Shown here in pieces: positions 54,399 through 61,373 of a DNA stretch of 64,000 bases. Each line of letters begins with the position of its first letter. Positions within the stretch are counted from its first letter, which is position 1. This DNA comes from Streptomyces toxytricini. Lineage in GTDB: Bacteria > Actinomycetota > Actinomycetes > Streptomycetales > Streptomycetaceae. The translations under genes were made by a program, and so were the position numbers. The DNA lies in the NCBI RefSeq assembly GCF_014649915.1, contig NZ_BMTY01000017.1, forward strand, positions 5,227 through 69,226, in the 5' to 3' direction. The notes under the pieces were generated by a model. The model had not been told where the DNA came from. It searched no databases and was given only the letters and a program-made list of their open reading frames with translations.

Positions 54399-56513
54399 AT
54401 GAGCAGGCCCCCCGTCACCCCCGAGCCCCGCCTCCCGCACACCGACCGGCACTCCGCCTGCCTGCCGCCGGCAGCCACCCCGGCCCTGCGGGCCGGCGGT
54501 GACCCGGCCGCGGACGGGCAGGCCGCGGCGTCGGGCCGGCCCGCCCCGGCTGCCTCGCCGGCCCGGCCGGCCGCAGCCGCCGCGCCGACACGGTCTGCGC
54601 CGGCCGCGCGGCCGGCGCAGGCGGCAGAGCCCCTCGGCGCGGCGGGCGGGCCGCAGGGCGAGGAGGCGGAGAGCCGGGTGCCGCGGCAGCAGAGCCGGGT
54701 GCCGCGGCAGCACGGCGGGCTCCGCGGGCACGGCGAGGCGGGCGGTGGAGAGCCCGAACCACTGCCCGAGTCGCCCGACCACCCCGACCCCGACCCCGAC
54801 CCCGCCGCCGCGGCCGAAGCCGCGGCGGTGGAGAACCTCCTGCGGTGCTGGGTCCGGGAGCGGGGCATCGGCCGCCCCGACGGGCCCGTCGGGACGATGC
54901 TGCGCATCCCCCTTCCCGCATCCGGCACCGCGGTGACCGCCGACGTGCGCCACTGGTCTGCGGTCGGGTGCCACCGGTTCGGCTCCGCCCGGATCGAAGG
55001 CGCCCCTGACGGTGCCCCCGCCCTCGACGCGGTGTCCCTCGCCGCGCTGCTCGCCCGCGAGGCCGGGCACGGCGGACCCCGCGCCACCGATCTCGTCGCC
55101 CGAGTCGCGGACTCGGTCCGCCGCACCGCCGAGTTCATCGCCCACCGGCGCGAACACCCTCGGCCGCCCGCGCCCGTCGACGGTGATCCCTTCCTGACCG
55201 CCGAGCAGTCCCTGCTCCTCGGCCACCCCCTCCAGCCCGATCCGAAGAGCCGCGAGGGACTCTCCGACACCGAAGCCCGCCGCTTCTCACCCGAACTCCA
55301 CGGCTCCTTCCCCCTGCACTGGTTCGCCGTCGCACCCGGCGCCCTCGCCACGGACTCAGCCTGGACCGAACGCGGCCGCCCCGTCTCCGCCGCCCGGCTC
55401 CTGGCCCGCCTCGCGCCCGGCCTCCCGGCGCCCGAGGGCACCACCCCCCTTCCCCTTCACCCCTGGCAGGCCCGCGACCTGCTGCACCGCCCCGCCGTCG
55501 CCGCCCTCCTCGACGACGGGCTCCTGTACGACCTCGGCCCGCACGGCGAGCCCTGGCACCCCACCTCCTCCGTCCGCACCGTGGCCCGCCCCCGCACTTC
55601 CGTGATGCTCAAGCTCTCCCTCGGCCTGCGCATCACCAACTCCCGCCGCGAGAACCTCCGCAAGGAGCTCCACCGCGGCGTCGAGGTGCACCGGCTGCTC
55701 CGGACCGGCCTCGCGGAGCAGTGGCAGGCCGCCCACCCCGGCTTCGACATCGTCCGGGACCCCGCCTGGGTCGCCGTCGACGCCCCGGACGGCAGCGCCG
55801 TCCCCGGACTCGACGCCGTCCTCCGCCACAACCCCTTCCTCCCCGGCGACGACGCCCTGTGCATCGCCGCCCTGACCTCGCCCCGCCCCCGGCCGGGCCG
55901 GACCGGCATGCGGTCACGGCTCGCCGACACCGTCCACCGGCTCGCCGCCACCACCGGGCGCCCCCCGTCCGCCGTGTCCGCCGAGTGGTTCCTGCGCTAC
56001 CTCGACCACGTCGTCAGGCCCGTCCTCGCCTTCGACGCGCTCGCGGGCATCGCCCTCGAAGCCCACCAGCAGAACACCCTCGTCGTGCTCGACACCGACG
56101 GCTGGCCCGCCGGCGGCCGCTACCGCGACAACCAGGGCTACTACTTCCGTACCTCCCGGCGCGCCGAGCTGGAGCACCGGCTCCCCGGCATCGGCGCGGC
56201 CAGCGACACCTTCGTCTCCGACGCCGTCGCCGACGAACGCTTCGCCTACTACCTCGGCATCAACAACGTGCTCGGCCTCATCGGGGCCTTCGGCTCCGAG
56301 CAGCTCGCCGACGAGCGCGTCCTCCTCGCCGCCTTCCGCCGGTTCCTCGGCCGGGCCCGCGACCTCGGGCCGCTGCCCGCGCTGCTGCTCGACTCGCCCA
56401 CCCTGCGCTGCAAGGCGAACCTGCTGACCCGCCTGGGCGGCCTCGACGAGCTCACCGGCCCCGTCGACGCGCAGTCCGTCTACGTCACCCTCCCCAACCC
56501 CCTCCACGATTGA
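54399..56513 (+). CDS. NIS siderophore synthetase (IucA/IucC family)
   Basis: A 704-residue NRPS-independent siderophore synthetase that joins a carboxylate to an amine or alcohol after ATP activation. The IucA/IucC domain has HPWQ, PTSSVRTV, KLSLGLRITNSRRENLRKEL and a FhuF-like C-terminal part with EAHQQNTLV. The first 143 residues are low-complexity (Ala/Pro/Gly) and include a 21-nt tandem duplication (54668-54709). The conserved fold begins near GTG 54828, which is a possible alternative start; ATG 54399 has GGAG 11 nt upstream. The acyltransferase gene starts 7 nt after its stop. Confidence 0.85.
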   Translation: MSRPPVTPEPRLPHTDRHSACLPPAATPALRAGGDPAADGQAAASGRPAPAASPARPAAAAAPTRSAPAARPAQAAEPLGAAGGPQGEEAESRVPRQQSRVPRQHGGLRGHGEAGGGEPEPLPESPDHPDPDPDPAAAAEAAAVENLLRCWVRERGIGRPDGPVGTMLRIPLPASGTAVTADVRHWSAVGCHRFGSARIEGAPDGAPALDAVSLAALLAREAGHGGPRATDLVARVADSVRRTAEFIAHRREHPRPPAPVDGDPFLTAEQSLLLGHPLQPDPKSREGLSDTEARRFSPELHGSFPLHWFAVAPGALATDSAWTERGRPVSAARLLARLAPGLPAPEGTTPLPLHPWQARDLLHRPAVAALLDDGLLYDLGPHGEPWHPTSSVRTVARPRTSVMLKLSLGLRITNSRRENLRKELHRGVEVHRLLRTGLAEQWQAAHPGFDIVRDPAWVAVDAPDGSAVPGLDAVLRHNPFLPGDDALCIAALTSPRPRPGRTGMRSRLADTVHRLAATTGRPPSAVSAEWFLRYLDHVVRPVLAFDALAGIALEAHQQNTLVVLDTDGWPAGGRYRDNQGYYFRTSRRAELEHRLPGIGAASDTFVSDAVADERFAYYLGINNVLGLIGAFGSEQLADERVLLAAFRRFLGRARDLGPLPALLLDSPTLRCKANLLTRLGGLDELTGPVDAQSVYVTLPNPLHD
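54668..54709 (+). repeat. 21-nt perfect tandem duplication in the NIS synthetase N-terminus
   Basis: Two identical 21-nt copies (54668-54688 and 54689-54709) encode the repeated SRVPRQQ/SRVPRQH segment, in the poorly conserved N-terminal extension. Confidence 0.9.
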
Positions 56514-56520
56514 GCGACCG

Positions 56521-57216
56521 ATGCCCTCCACCGACACCCAGGCCCCGCCCTGCGTCCCCGCCCCCGCGCGCGCCGCCGGCCCCACCACCGCGCACCCCGC
56601 CCAGCTGCGGCTCAGGGCCGGCCTGCTGCCCCTGCTCGCAGAGGCCGACCTGCTCGACTCGCCCAGCAGCTGGGGCAGCACCCGCACCGCCGCCGGCGCC
56701 TTCCGCCTGGAACCCGTCCGCCTCGACCGCGACCTGGACCTGATCACCCGCTGGATGAACGACCCCGAGGTGGCCGCCTACTGGGACCTCGCCGGGCCCC
56801 CCACGCTCACGGCCGCACACCTGCGGGCCCAGATCGACGGCGACGGAGGCAGCATCCCCTGCCTCGGCCTCCTCGACGGCACCCCCGTCAGCTACTGGGA
56901 GGTCTACCGGGCCGACCTCGACCCGCTCGCCCGCCACTACCCGGCACGCCCCCACGACACCGGTATCCACCTGCTGATCGGGGACGGCAGGAACCGCGGC
57001 CGCGGCCTCGGGACCGCGCTTCTGCGCGCCGTCGCCAACCTCGTGCTCGACAACCGCCCGCGCTGCACCCGCGTCATCGCCGAACCGGACATCCGCAACA
57101 CCCCCTCCCTCTCCGCCTTCCTCGGCTCCGGCTTCCGCTGGACCGGGAACATCGACCTGCCCGGCAAGAGCGCGGCCCTGATGGTCCGCGAGCGGGCGCT
57201 CCGCAGCCTCATCTGA
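56521..57216 (+). CDS. Siderophore acyltransferase (GNAT, IucB/AlcB type)
   Basis: A 231-residue GNAT acyltransferase similar to IucB, AlcB and RhbD, which acylate a hydroxylamine during siderophore assembly. It has WMNDPEVAAYWDL, YWEVYRADLDPLARHY and the CoA-binding GRGLGTALLRAV, then VIAEPDIRNTPSLSAFL. It starts 7 nt after the NIS synthetase stop and is probably coupled to it. The locus has no visible amine monooxygenase, which normally makes the hydroxylamine substrate. Confidence 0.85.
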   Translation: MPSTDTQAPPCVPAPARAAGPTTAHPAQLRLRAGLLPLLAEADLLDSPSSWGSTRTAAGAFRLEPVRLDRDLDLITRWMNDPEVAAYWDLAGPPTLTAAHLRAQIDGDGGSIPCLGLLDGTPVSYWEVYRADLDPLARHYPARPHDTGIHLLIGDGRNRGRGLGTALLRAVANLVLDNRPRCTRVIAEPDIRNTPSLSAFLGSGFRWTGNIDLPGKSAALMVRERALRSLI

Positions 57217-57386
57217 GCCCGGCTCCCGCAGCGCGCCCCCGCCCTGCCGGGCCGCCTGCCGTCCTTCCCCCCGAAAACGGCCGGCGCGTGCCGCGGGGTT
57301 CCCGCCTCCCCGTCGCCCTTTCCGGTGATCGGCCATCCCGGTGATGGCCGTCACCGTCGGTGGCGCCCCGTAGGCTGGGGGGTGCT

Positions 57387-59357
57387 ATGACGAAGCCCTC
57401 CCTCCCCGACCTGCTGCACGCCGCCGTCTCCGCCGTCGGCGGCACGGAGCGGCCCGGCCAGGTCGCCATGGCCGAAGCGGTCGCCGAAGCGATCGACGAC
57501 AGCACGCACCGGCTGATCCAGGCCGGCACCGGCACCGGCAAGTCCCTCGGCTACCTGGTCCCCGCCCTCGCGCACGGCGAGCGCGTCGTCGTGGCCACGG
57601 CGACCCTCGCCCTGCAGCGGCAGCTCGTCGAGCGCGACCTGCCCCGGACGGTCGAGGCACTGCACCCGCAGCTGCGCCGCCGGCCGCAGTTCGCCATGCT
57701 CAAGGGCCGGTCGAACTACCTGTGCCTGCACCGGCTGCACGAGGGGGCCCCGCAGGACGAGGAGGAGGGCCTCTTCGACCAGTTCGAGGCCGCCGCCCCC
57801 ACCAGCAAGCTCGGGCAGGACCTGCTGCGGCTGCGCGACTGGGCCGACGAGACGGACACCGGCGACCGGGACGACCTCACGCCCGGCGTCTCCGACCGCG
57901 CCTGGAGCCAGGTCTCCGTCTCCTCCCGCGAATGCCTCGGCGCGACGAAGTGCCCGTACGGCGCCGAATGCTTCGCGGAGGCGGCCCGCGAGCGGGCCAA
58001 GCTGGCCGACGTGGTCGTCACCAACCACGCCCTGCTCGCCATCGACGCCATCGAGGGCGCGCCCGTCCTCCCGCAGCACGAGGTGCTGATCGTGGACGAG
58101 GCCCACGAGCTGGTGTCCCGCGTGACCGGCGTCGCCACCGGCGAGCTCACCCCCGGGCAGGTCAACCGGGCGGTGAAGCGGGCCGCGAAGCTGGTCGACG
58201 AGAAGACGGCCGACTCCCTCCAGACCGCCTCCGAGTCCTTCGAGCGCGTGATGGAGCTGGCGCTCCCCGGCCGGCTGGAGGAGGTCCCCGAGGAGCTCGG
58301 GTACGCGCTGGCGGCGCTCCGCGACGCCGCACGCGACGTGATCTCCGCGATCGGGTCCACCAGGGACAAGTCCGTCGCCGACGAGGACGCCGTCCGCAAG
58401 CAGGCCCTGGCCTCCGTGGAGAACGTGCACGCGGTGGCCGAGCGGATCATCGCAGGCTCCGAGTACGACGTCGTCTGGTACGAGCGCCACGACCGGTTCG
58501 GGGCGACGCTGCGGGTCGCCCCGCTGTCGGTGTCCGGGCTGCTGCGGGAGAAGCTGTTCGAGGACCGCTCGGTCGTCCTCACCTCGGCAACCCTCAAGCT
58601 CGGAGGCGACTTCAACGGGGTCGCGGCCTCGCTCGGCCTGTCCCCGGAAGGCGTCGAGGCGGACGACGCGCCGGTCTGGCGGGGCCTGGACGTCGGCTCC
58701 CCGTTCGACTACCCGAAGCAGGGCATCCTCTACGTCGCCAAGCACCTGGCGACGCCCGGCCGCGAGGGCACCCGCGGCGACATGATGGACGAGCTCGCCG
58801 AGCTGATCGAGGCGGCCGGCGGCCGCACCCTCGGCCTGTTCTCCTCCATGCGCGGCGCCAAGGCGGCCGCCGAGGAGCTGCGCGGCCGGCTCGACCACCC
58901 GATCCTGCTCCAGGGGGAGGAGACCCTCGGCGAGCTGATCAAGAACTTCGCCGCGGATCCGCGGACCTGCCTGTTCGGGACGCTGTCCCTGTGGCAGGGC
59001 GTGGACGTCCCGGGTCCCAGCTGCCAGCTCGTGATCATGGACCGCATCCCCTTCCCCCGGCCCGACGACCCGCTGATGAGCGCCCGCCAGAAGTCGGTCG
59101 AGGAACACGGCGGCAACGGCTTCATGGCCGTCGCCGCGACGCACGCGGCGCTGCTGATGGCCCAGGGGGCGGGCCGCCTCGTCCGCGCCGCGGGCGACCG
59201 CGGCGTCGTCGCGGTCCTGGACCCGCGGCTCGCGACGGCCCGGTACGGCAGCTTCCTGAAGGCGACGCTGCCGAACTTCTGGTACACCACGGACCGCAAC
59301 CAGGTCCGCCGCTCCCTCGCCGCGATCGACACGGCGGCCAAGGCCGACGGCAAGTAG
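57387..59357 (+). CDS. dinG: DinG-family ATP-dependent DNA helicase
   Basis: A 656-residue XPD-like SF2 helicase. Walker A AGTGTGKS is at residues 46-53. Iron-sulfur cysteines occur in NYLCLHRL and ECLGATKCPYGAECF, DEAH is in IVDEAHELV, and the C-terminal helicase half ends with QGAGRLVRAAGDRG. DinG unwinds R-loops and blocked forks. It converges with lexA, though no SOS box was seen before it. ATG 57387 follows GGGGGG and a TAGGCT hexamer (57371-57376). The 170-nt gap upstream has a short inverted repeat (57330-57350). Confidence 0.92.
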   Translation: MTKPSLPDLLHAAVSAVGGTERPGQVAMAEAVAEAIDDSTHRLIQAGTGTGKSLGYLVPALAHGERVVVATATLALQRQLVERDLPRTVEALHPQLRRRPQFAMLKGRSNYLCLHRLHEGAPQDEEEGLFDQFEAAAPTSKLGQDLLRLRDWADETDTGDRDDLTPGVSDRAWSQVSVSSRECLGATKCPYGAECFAEAARERAKLADVVVTNHALLAIDAIEGAPVLPQHEVLIVDEAHELVSRVTGVATGELTPGQVNRAVKRAAKLVDEKTADSLQTASESFERVMELALPGRLEEVPEELGYALAALRDAARDVISAIGSTRDKSVADEDAVRKQALASVENVHAVAERIIAGSEYDVVWYERHDRFGATLRVAPLSVSGLLREKLFEDRSVVLTSATLKLGGDFNGVAASLGLSPEGVEADDAPVWRGLDVGSPFDYPKQGILYVAKHLATPGREGTRGDMMDELAELIEAAGGRTLGLFSSMRGAKAAAEELRGRLDHPILLQGEETLGELIKNFAADPRTCLFGTLSLWQGVDVPGPSCQLVIMDRIPFPRPDDPLMSARQKSVEEHGGNGFMAVAATHAALLMAQGAGRLVRAAGDRGVVAVLDPRLATARYGSFLKATLPNFWYTTDRNQVRRSLAAIDTAAKADGK

Positions 59358-59384
59358 CCCGGGTTCCGGGCCCGGGCATGGAAC

Positions 59385-59419
59385 AGCTCCGGGACCGGCG
59401 CAGTGGGTCCCGGAGCTGG
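59385..59419. terminator. Bidirectional terminator between dinG and lexA
   Basis: A perfect 13-bp stem CAGCTCCGGGACC / GGTCCCGGAGCTG with a 9-nt loop, 27 nt after dinG and 16 nt from the lexA stop. Confidence 0.85.
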
Positions 59420-59435
59420 CTGGCGGTCGCCGGGT

Positions 59436-60233
59436 TCAGACCCGGCGCAGGACGGCGACGACCTTGCCGAGGATGGTGGCCTCGTCACCGGGGATCGGCT
59501 GGTACGCCGCGTTGTGGGGGAGCAGCCAGACGTGGCCGTCCTCGCGCTTGAAGCGCTTGACGGTGGCCTCGCCGTCGAGCATGGCGGCGACGATGTCGCC
59601 GTTCTCGGCGACGGGCTGGCGGCGGACCGTGACCCAGTCGCCGTCGCAGATCGCGGCCTCGATCATGGAGTCGCCGACGACCTTGAGGACGAAGAGCTCA
59701 CCGTCGCCGACGAGCTGCCGGGGGAGCGGGAAGACGTCCTCCACGGACTCCTCGGCGAGGATCGGGCCGCCGGCCGCGATCCGGCCGACCAGGGGAACGT
59801 ACGAGGCGGCGGGCTTGCCGGTGGTGTCCGTGGGCTGGGAGCTGGGCTGGTCCGAGCCGCGCACCTCGTACGCCCGGGGCCGGTGCGGGTCGCGGCGGAG
59901 GAAGCCCTTGCGCTCCAGGGCCATGAGCTGGTGGGCGACGGACGAGGTGCTGGACAGGCCGACCGCCTGGCCGATCTCCCGCATGGACGGCGGGTAGCCC
60001 CGGCGCTGTACGGAGTCCCGGATGACCTCGATGACCCGCCGCTGCCGGTCGGTGAGCCCGGAGCTGTCGGCGCGGATGCCTGGGGGGCGTCCTGGAAGGG
60101 AGCGAGCGGGGCGGATGGCGTCCGCCTCCTGGGTCAGGCTTGCGGTTGCGTCGTTCATGGCATGCACCGGCTCGAGTCGGCTTTGGGAGCGGTTCTGGGC
60201 AGTGATGGCGGCACTGTCTGCGGTGGTGGTCAC
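59436..60233 (-). CDS. lexA: SOS repressor LexA
   Basis: A 265-residue repressor. The winged helix-turn-helix (residues about 60-125) includes [20 protein letters not shown]. Self-cleavage occurs at A154-G155, with catalytic S189 ([10 protein letters not shown]) and K226 (EATVKRF). A 50-residue N-terminal extension precedes the conserved domain. GTG 60233 has GAGAGGGG about 9 nt upstream, so I prefer it over ATG 60158, which gives 240 residues but has no ribosome site. Two LexA boxes lie upstream, indicating autoregulation. Confidence 0.93.
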   Translation of the reverse strand: MTTTADSAAITAQNRSQSRLEPVHAMNDATASLTQEADAIRPARSLPGRPPGIRADSSGLTDRQRRVIEVIRDSVQRRGYPPSMREIGQAVGLSSTSSVAHQLMALERKGFLRRDPHRPRAYEVRGSDQPSSQPTDTTGKPAASYVPLVGRIAAGGPILAEESVEDVFPLPRQLVGDGELFVLKVVGDSMIEAAICDGDWVTVRRQPVAENGDIVAAMLDGEATVKRFKREDGHVWLLPHNAAYQPIPGDEATILGKVVAVLRRV

Positions 60234-60300
60234 GTCGGCGGCCCCTCTCGAAATGTTCTCCCTAGCTGGACAACGGTAATTGCTTTCGAAAGGTTGCGCC

Positions 60301-60312
60301 AAACACACGTTC
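60301..60312 (-). promoter_or_regulatory. LexA box near lexA
   Basis: On the minus strand GAAC-GTGT-GTTT matches GAACNNNNGTTC except for the last base, 68 nt before the lexA start. It suggests autorepression. Confidence 0.65.
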
Positions 60313-60373
60313 GAGTGAAAAATCGCAGATCGCCCTGCGTGATCACCGTGGCAGGTGTATTGGGTTGTGTAAT

Positions 60374-60391
60374 TCCGAACGGAGGTTCGGA
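60374..60391. promoter_or_regulatory. Perfect LexA box between lexA and nrdR
   Basis: TCCGAACGGAGGTTCGGA contains an exact GAAC-N4-GTTC core (60377-60388) inside a 14-of-18 symmetric site. It is 141 nt before lexA and 317 nt before nrdR, so it may serve either promoter. Confidence 0.75.
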
Positions 60392-60523
60392 CGGTTCTCC
60401 GGTGCCTACGCTACCCTTCCCGGTCGGGTCGCGGCCCTCCGGTCCGGCCCCAGTGTGGCACCGCGCGCGGCCCCGTCCCGCACCGCGCTCCGCGACACGC
60501 GGTAGCGGACCCAATCCGCGGCG

Positions 60524-60570
60524 CCACAAGATCTAGTGGTTGTATGGGCGGCGCAACCCATACCTAGTGG
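60524..60570 (+). promoter_or_regulatory. Paired NrdR boxes
   Basis: Two sites ending in CTAGTGG lie at 60524-60539 (CCACAAGATCTAGTGG) and 60555-60570 (AACCCATACCTAGTGG), spaced by 31 bp, three helical turns. Paired boxes with this spacing are the usual NrdR operator. The remaining 137 nt to nrdR hold a possible -10 (TATGCT, 60612-60617). Confidence 0.75.
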
Positions 60571-60707
60571 TGCGGGGGAGCGCAGGGGTCTCACAGGCCC
60601 CATGGATCGCATATGCTTGGGCCTGCTCCACGGACCCCGGCAGAGTGACTCCGCCGCACAGGGCCCGGAGGGGTGATTCAGTCGTGCCTAGAGGAGGGTG
60701 AGGGACC

Positions 60708-61220
60708 ATGCACTGCCCCTTCTGCAGGCACCCCGACAGCCGCGTCGTCGACAGCCGCACCACGGACGACGGCACGTCGATCCGCAGACGCCGCCAGTGC
60801 CCGGACTGCTCCCGTCGCTTCACGACGGTCGAGACGGCCTCGCTCATGGTGATCAAGCGCAGCGGTGTCACCGAGCCCTTCAGCCGCACCAAGGTCATCT
60901 CCGGCGTCCGCAAGGCGTGCCAGGGCCGGCCCGTCACCGAGGACGCCCTGGCCAAGCTCGGCCAGCGGGTCGAGGAGGCGGTGCGCGCCACCGGGAGCGC
61001 CGAGCTGACCACCCACGACGTGGGTCTGGCCATACTCGGTCCGCTCCAGGAGCTCGACCTCGTCGCGTACCTGCGCTTCGCGTCCGTGTACAAGGCGTTC
61101 GACACCCTTGAAGACTTCGAGGCCGCCATCGCGGAACTGCGCGAGCGGCGGCCCCGCCCCGAGGAGTGCGGGCCCGCCGGGACCCCCCAGGTCCCCGTGC
61201 CCGCCTCCGCCTCCGACTGA
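60708..61220 (+). CDS. nrdR: Transcriptional repressor NrdR
   Basis: A 170-residue ATP/dATP-binding repressor of ribonucleotide reductase genes. The zinc ribbon uses C3, C6, C31 and C34 (MHCPFC ... RQCPDC). The ATP-cone domain (about residues 46-136) has [16 protein letters not shown]. The C-terminal 20 residues are Pro/Ala-rich. ATG 60708 has GAGGGTGAGGG upstream. It lies before nrdJ, which it controls, and the boxes upstream indicate autoregulation of the pair. Confidence 0.96.
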   Translation: MHCPFCRHPDSRVVDSRTTDDGTSIRRRRQCPDCSRRFTTVETASLMVIKRSGVTEPFSRTKVISGVRKACQGRPVTEDALAKLGQRVEEAVRATGSAELTTHDVGLAILGPLQELDLVAYLRFASVYKAFDTLEDFEAAIAELRERRPRPEECGPAGTPQVPVPASASD

Positions 61221-61226
61221 CCGGAC

Positions 61227-61248
61227 GGCCGCGCGCTCCGGCGCGGCC
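61227..61248 (+). terminator. Hairpin between nrdR and nrdJ
   Basis: An 8-bp stem GGCCGCGC / GCGCGGCC with a 6-nt loop starts 7 nt after nrdR. It may partly end the nrdR transcript. The rest of the 153-nt gap has a CACAG-CA-CTGTG palindrome (61304-61315) and an AT-leaning segment near 61335-61360 that could hold a promoter. Confidence 0.5.
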
Positions 61249-61373
61249 CGCCCGCTCGGCCCGGAGGCCGCCCGGCCCTGCCGGGAGAAGGAACGTAAAA
61301 AGACACAGCACTGTGCCTCGGAATAGCGCTGGCACTTTAGGGCGTTTTTGCCCGTATATGGGAGGCAGGCGGC

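Noticed and set aside
53123-54502. Pro/Arg/Gly-rich open frames through the repeat block
   Set aside because: Repeat units are not multiples that keep one frame, there is no ribosome site, and the frame begins inside the aminotransferase gene.
59358-59384. SOS box shared by dinG
   Set aside because: dinG and lexA converge here, so this gap has terminators only. No GAAC-N4-GTTC was seen before dinG either.
61303-61318. Third NrdR box before nrdJ
   Set aside because: CACAGCACTGTG is palindromic, but its centre and most core positions do not fit the NrdR consensus.
61221-61373. Cobalamin riboswitch before nrdJ
   Set aside because: The gap is only 153 nt and I could not find the conserved B12-box pattern.
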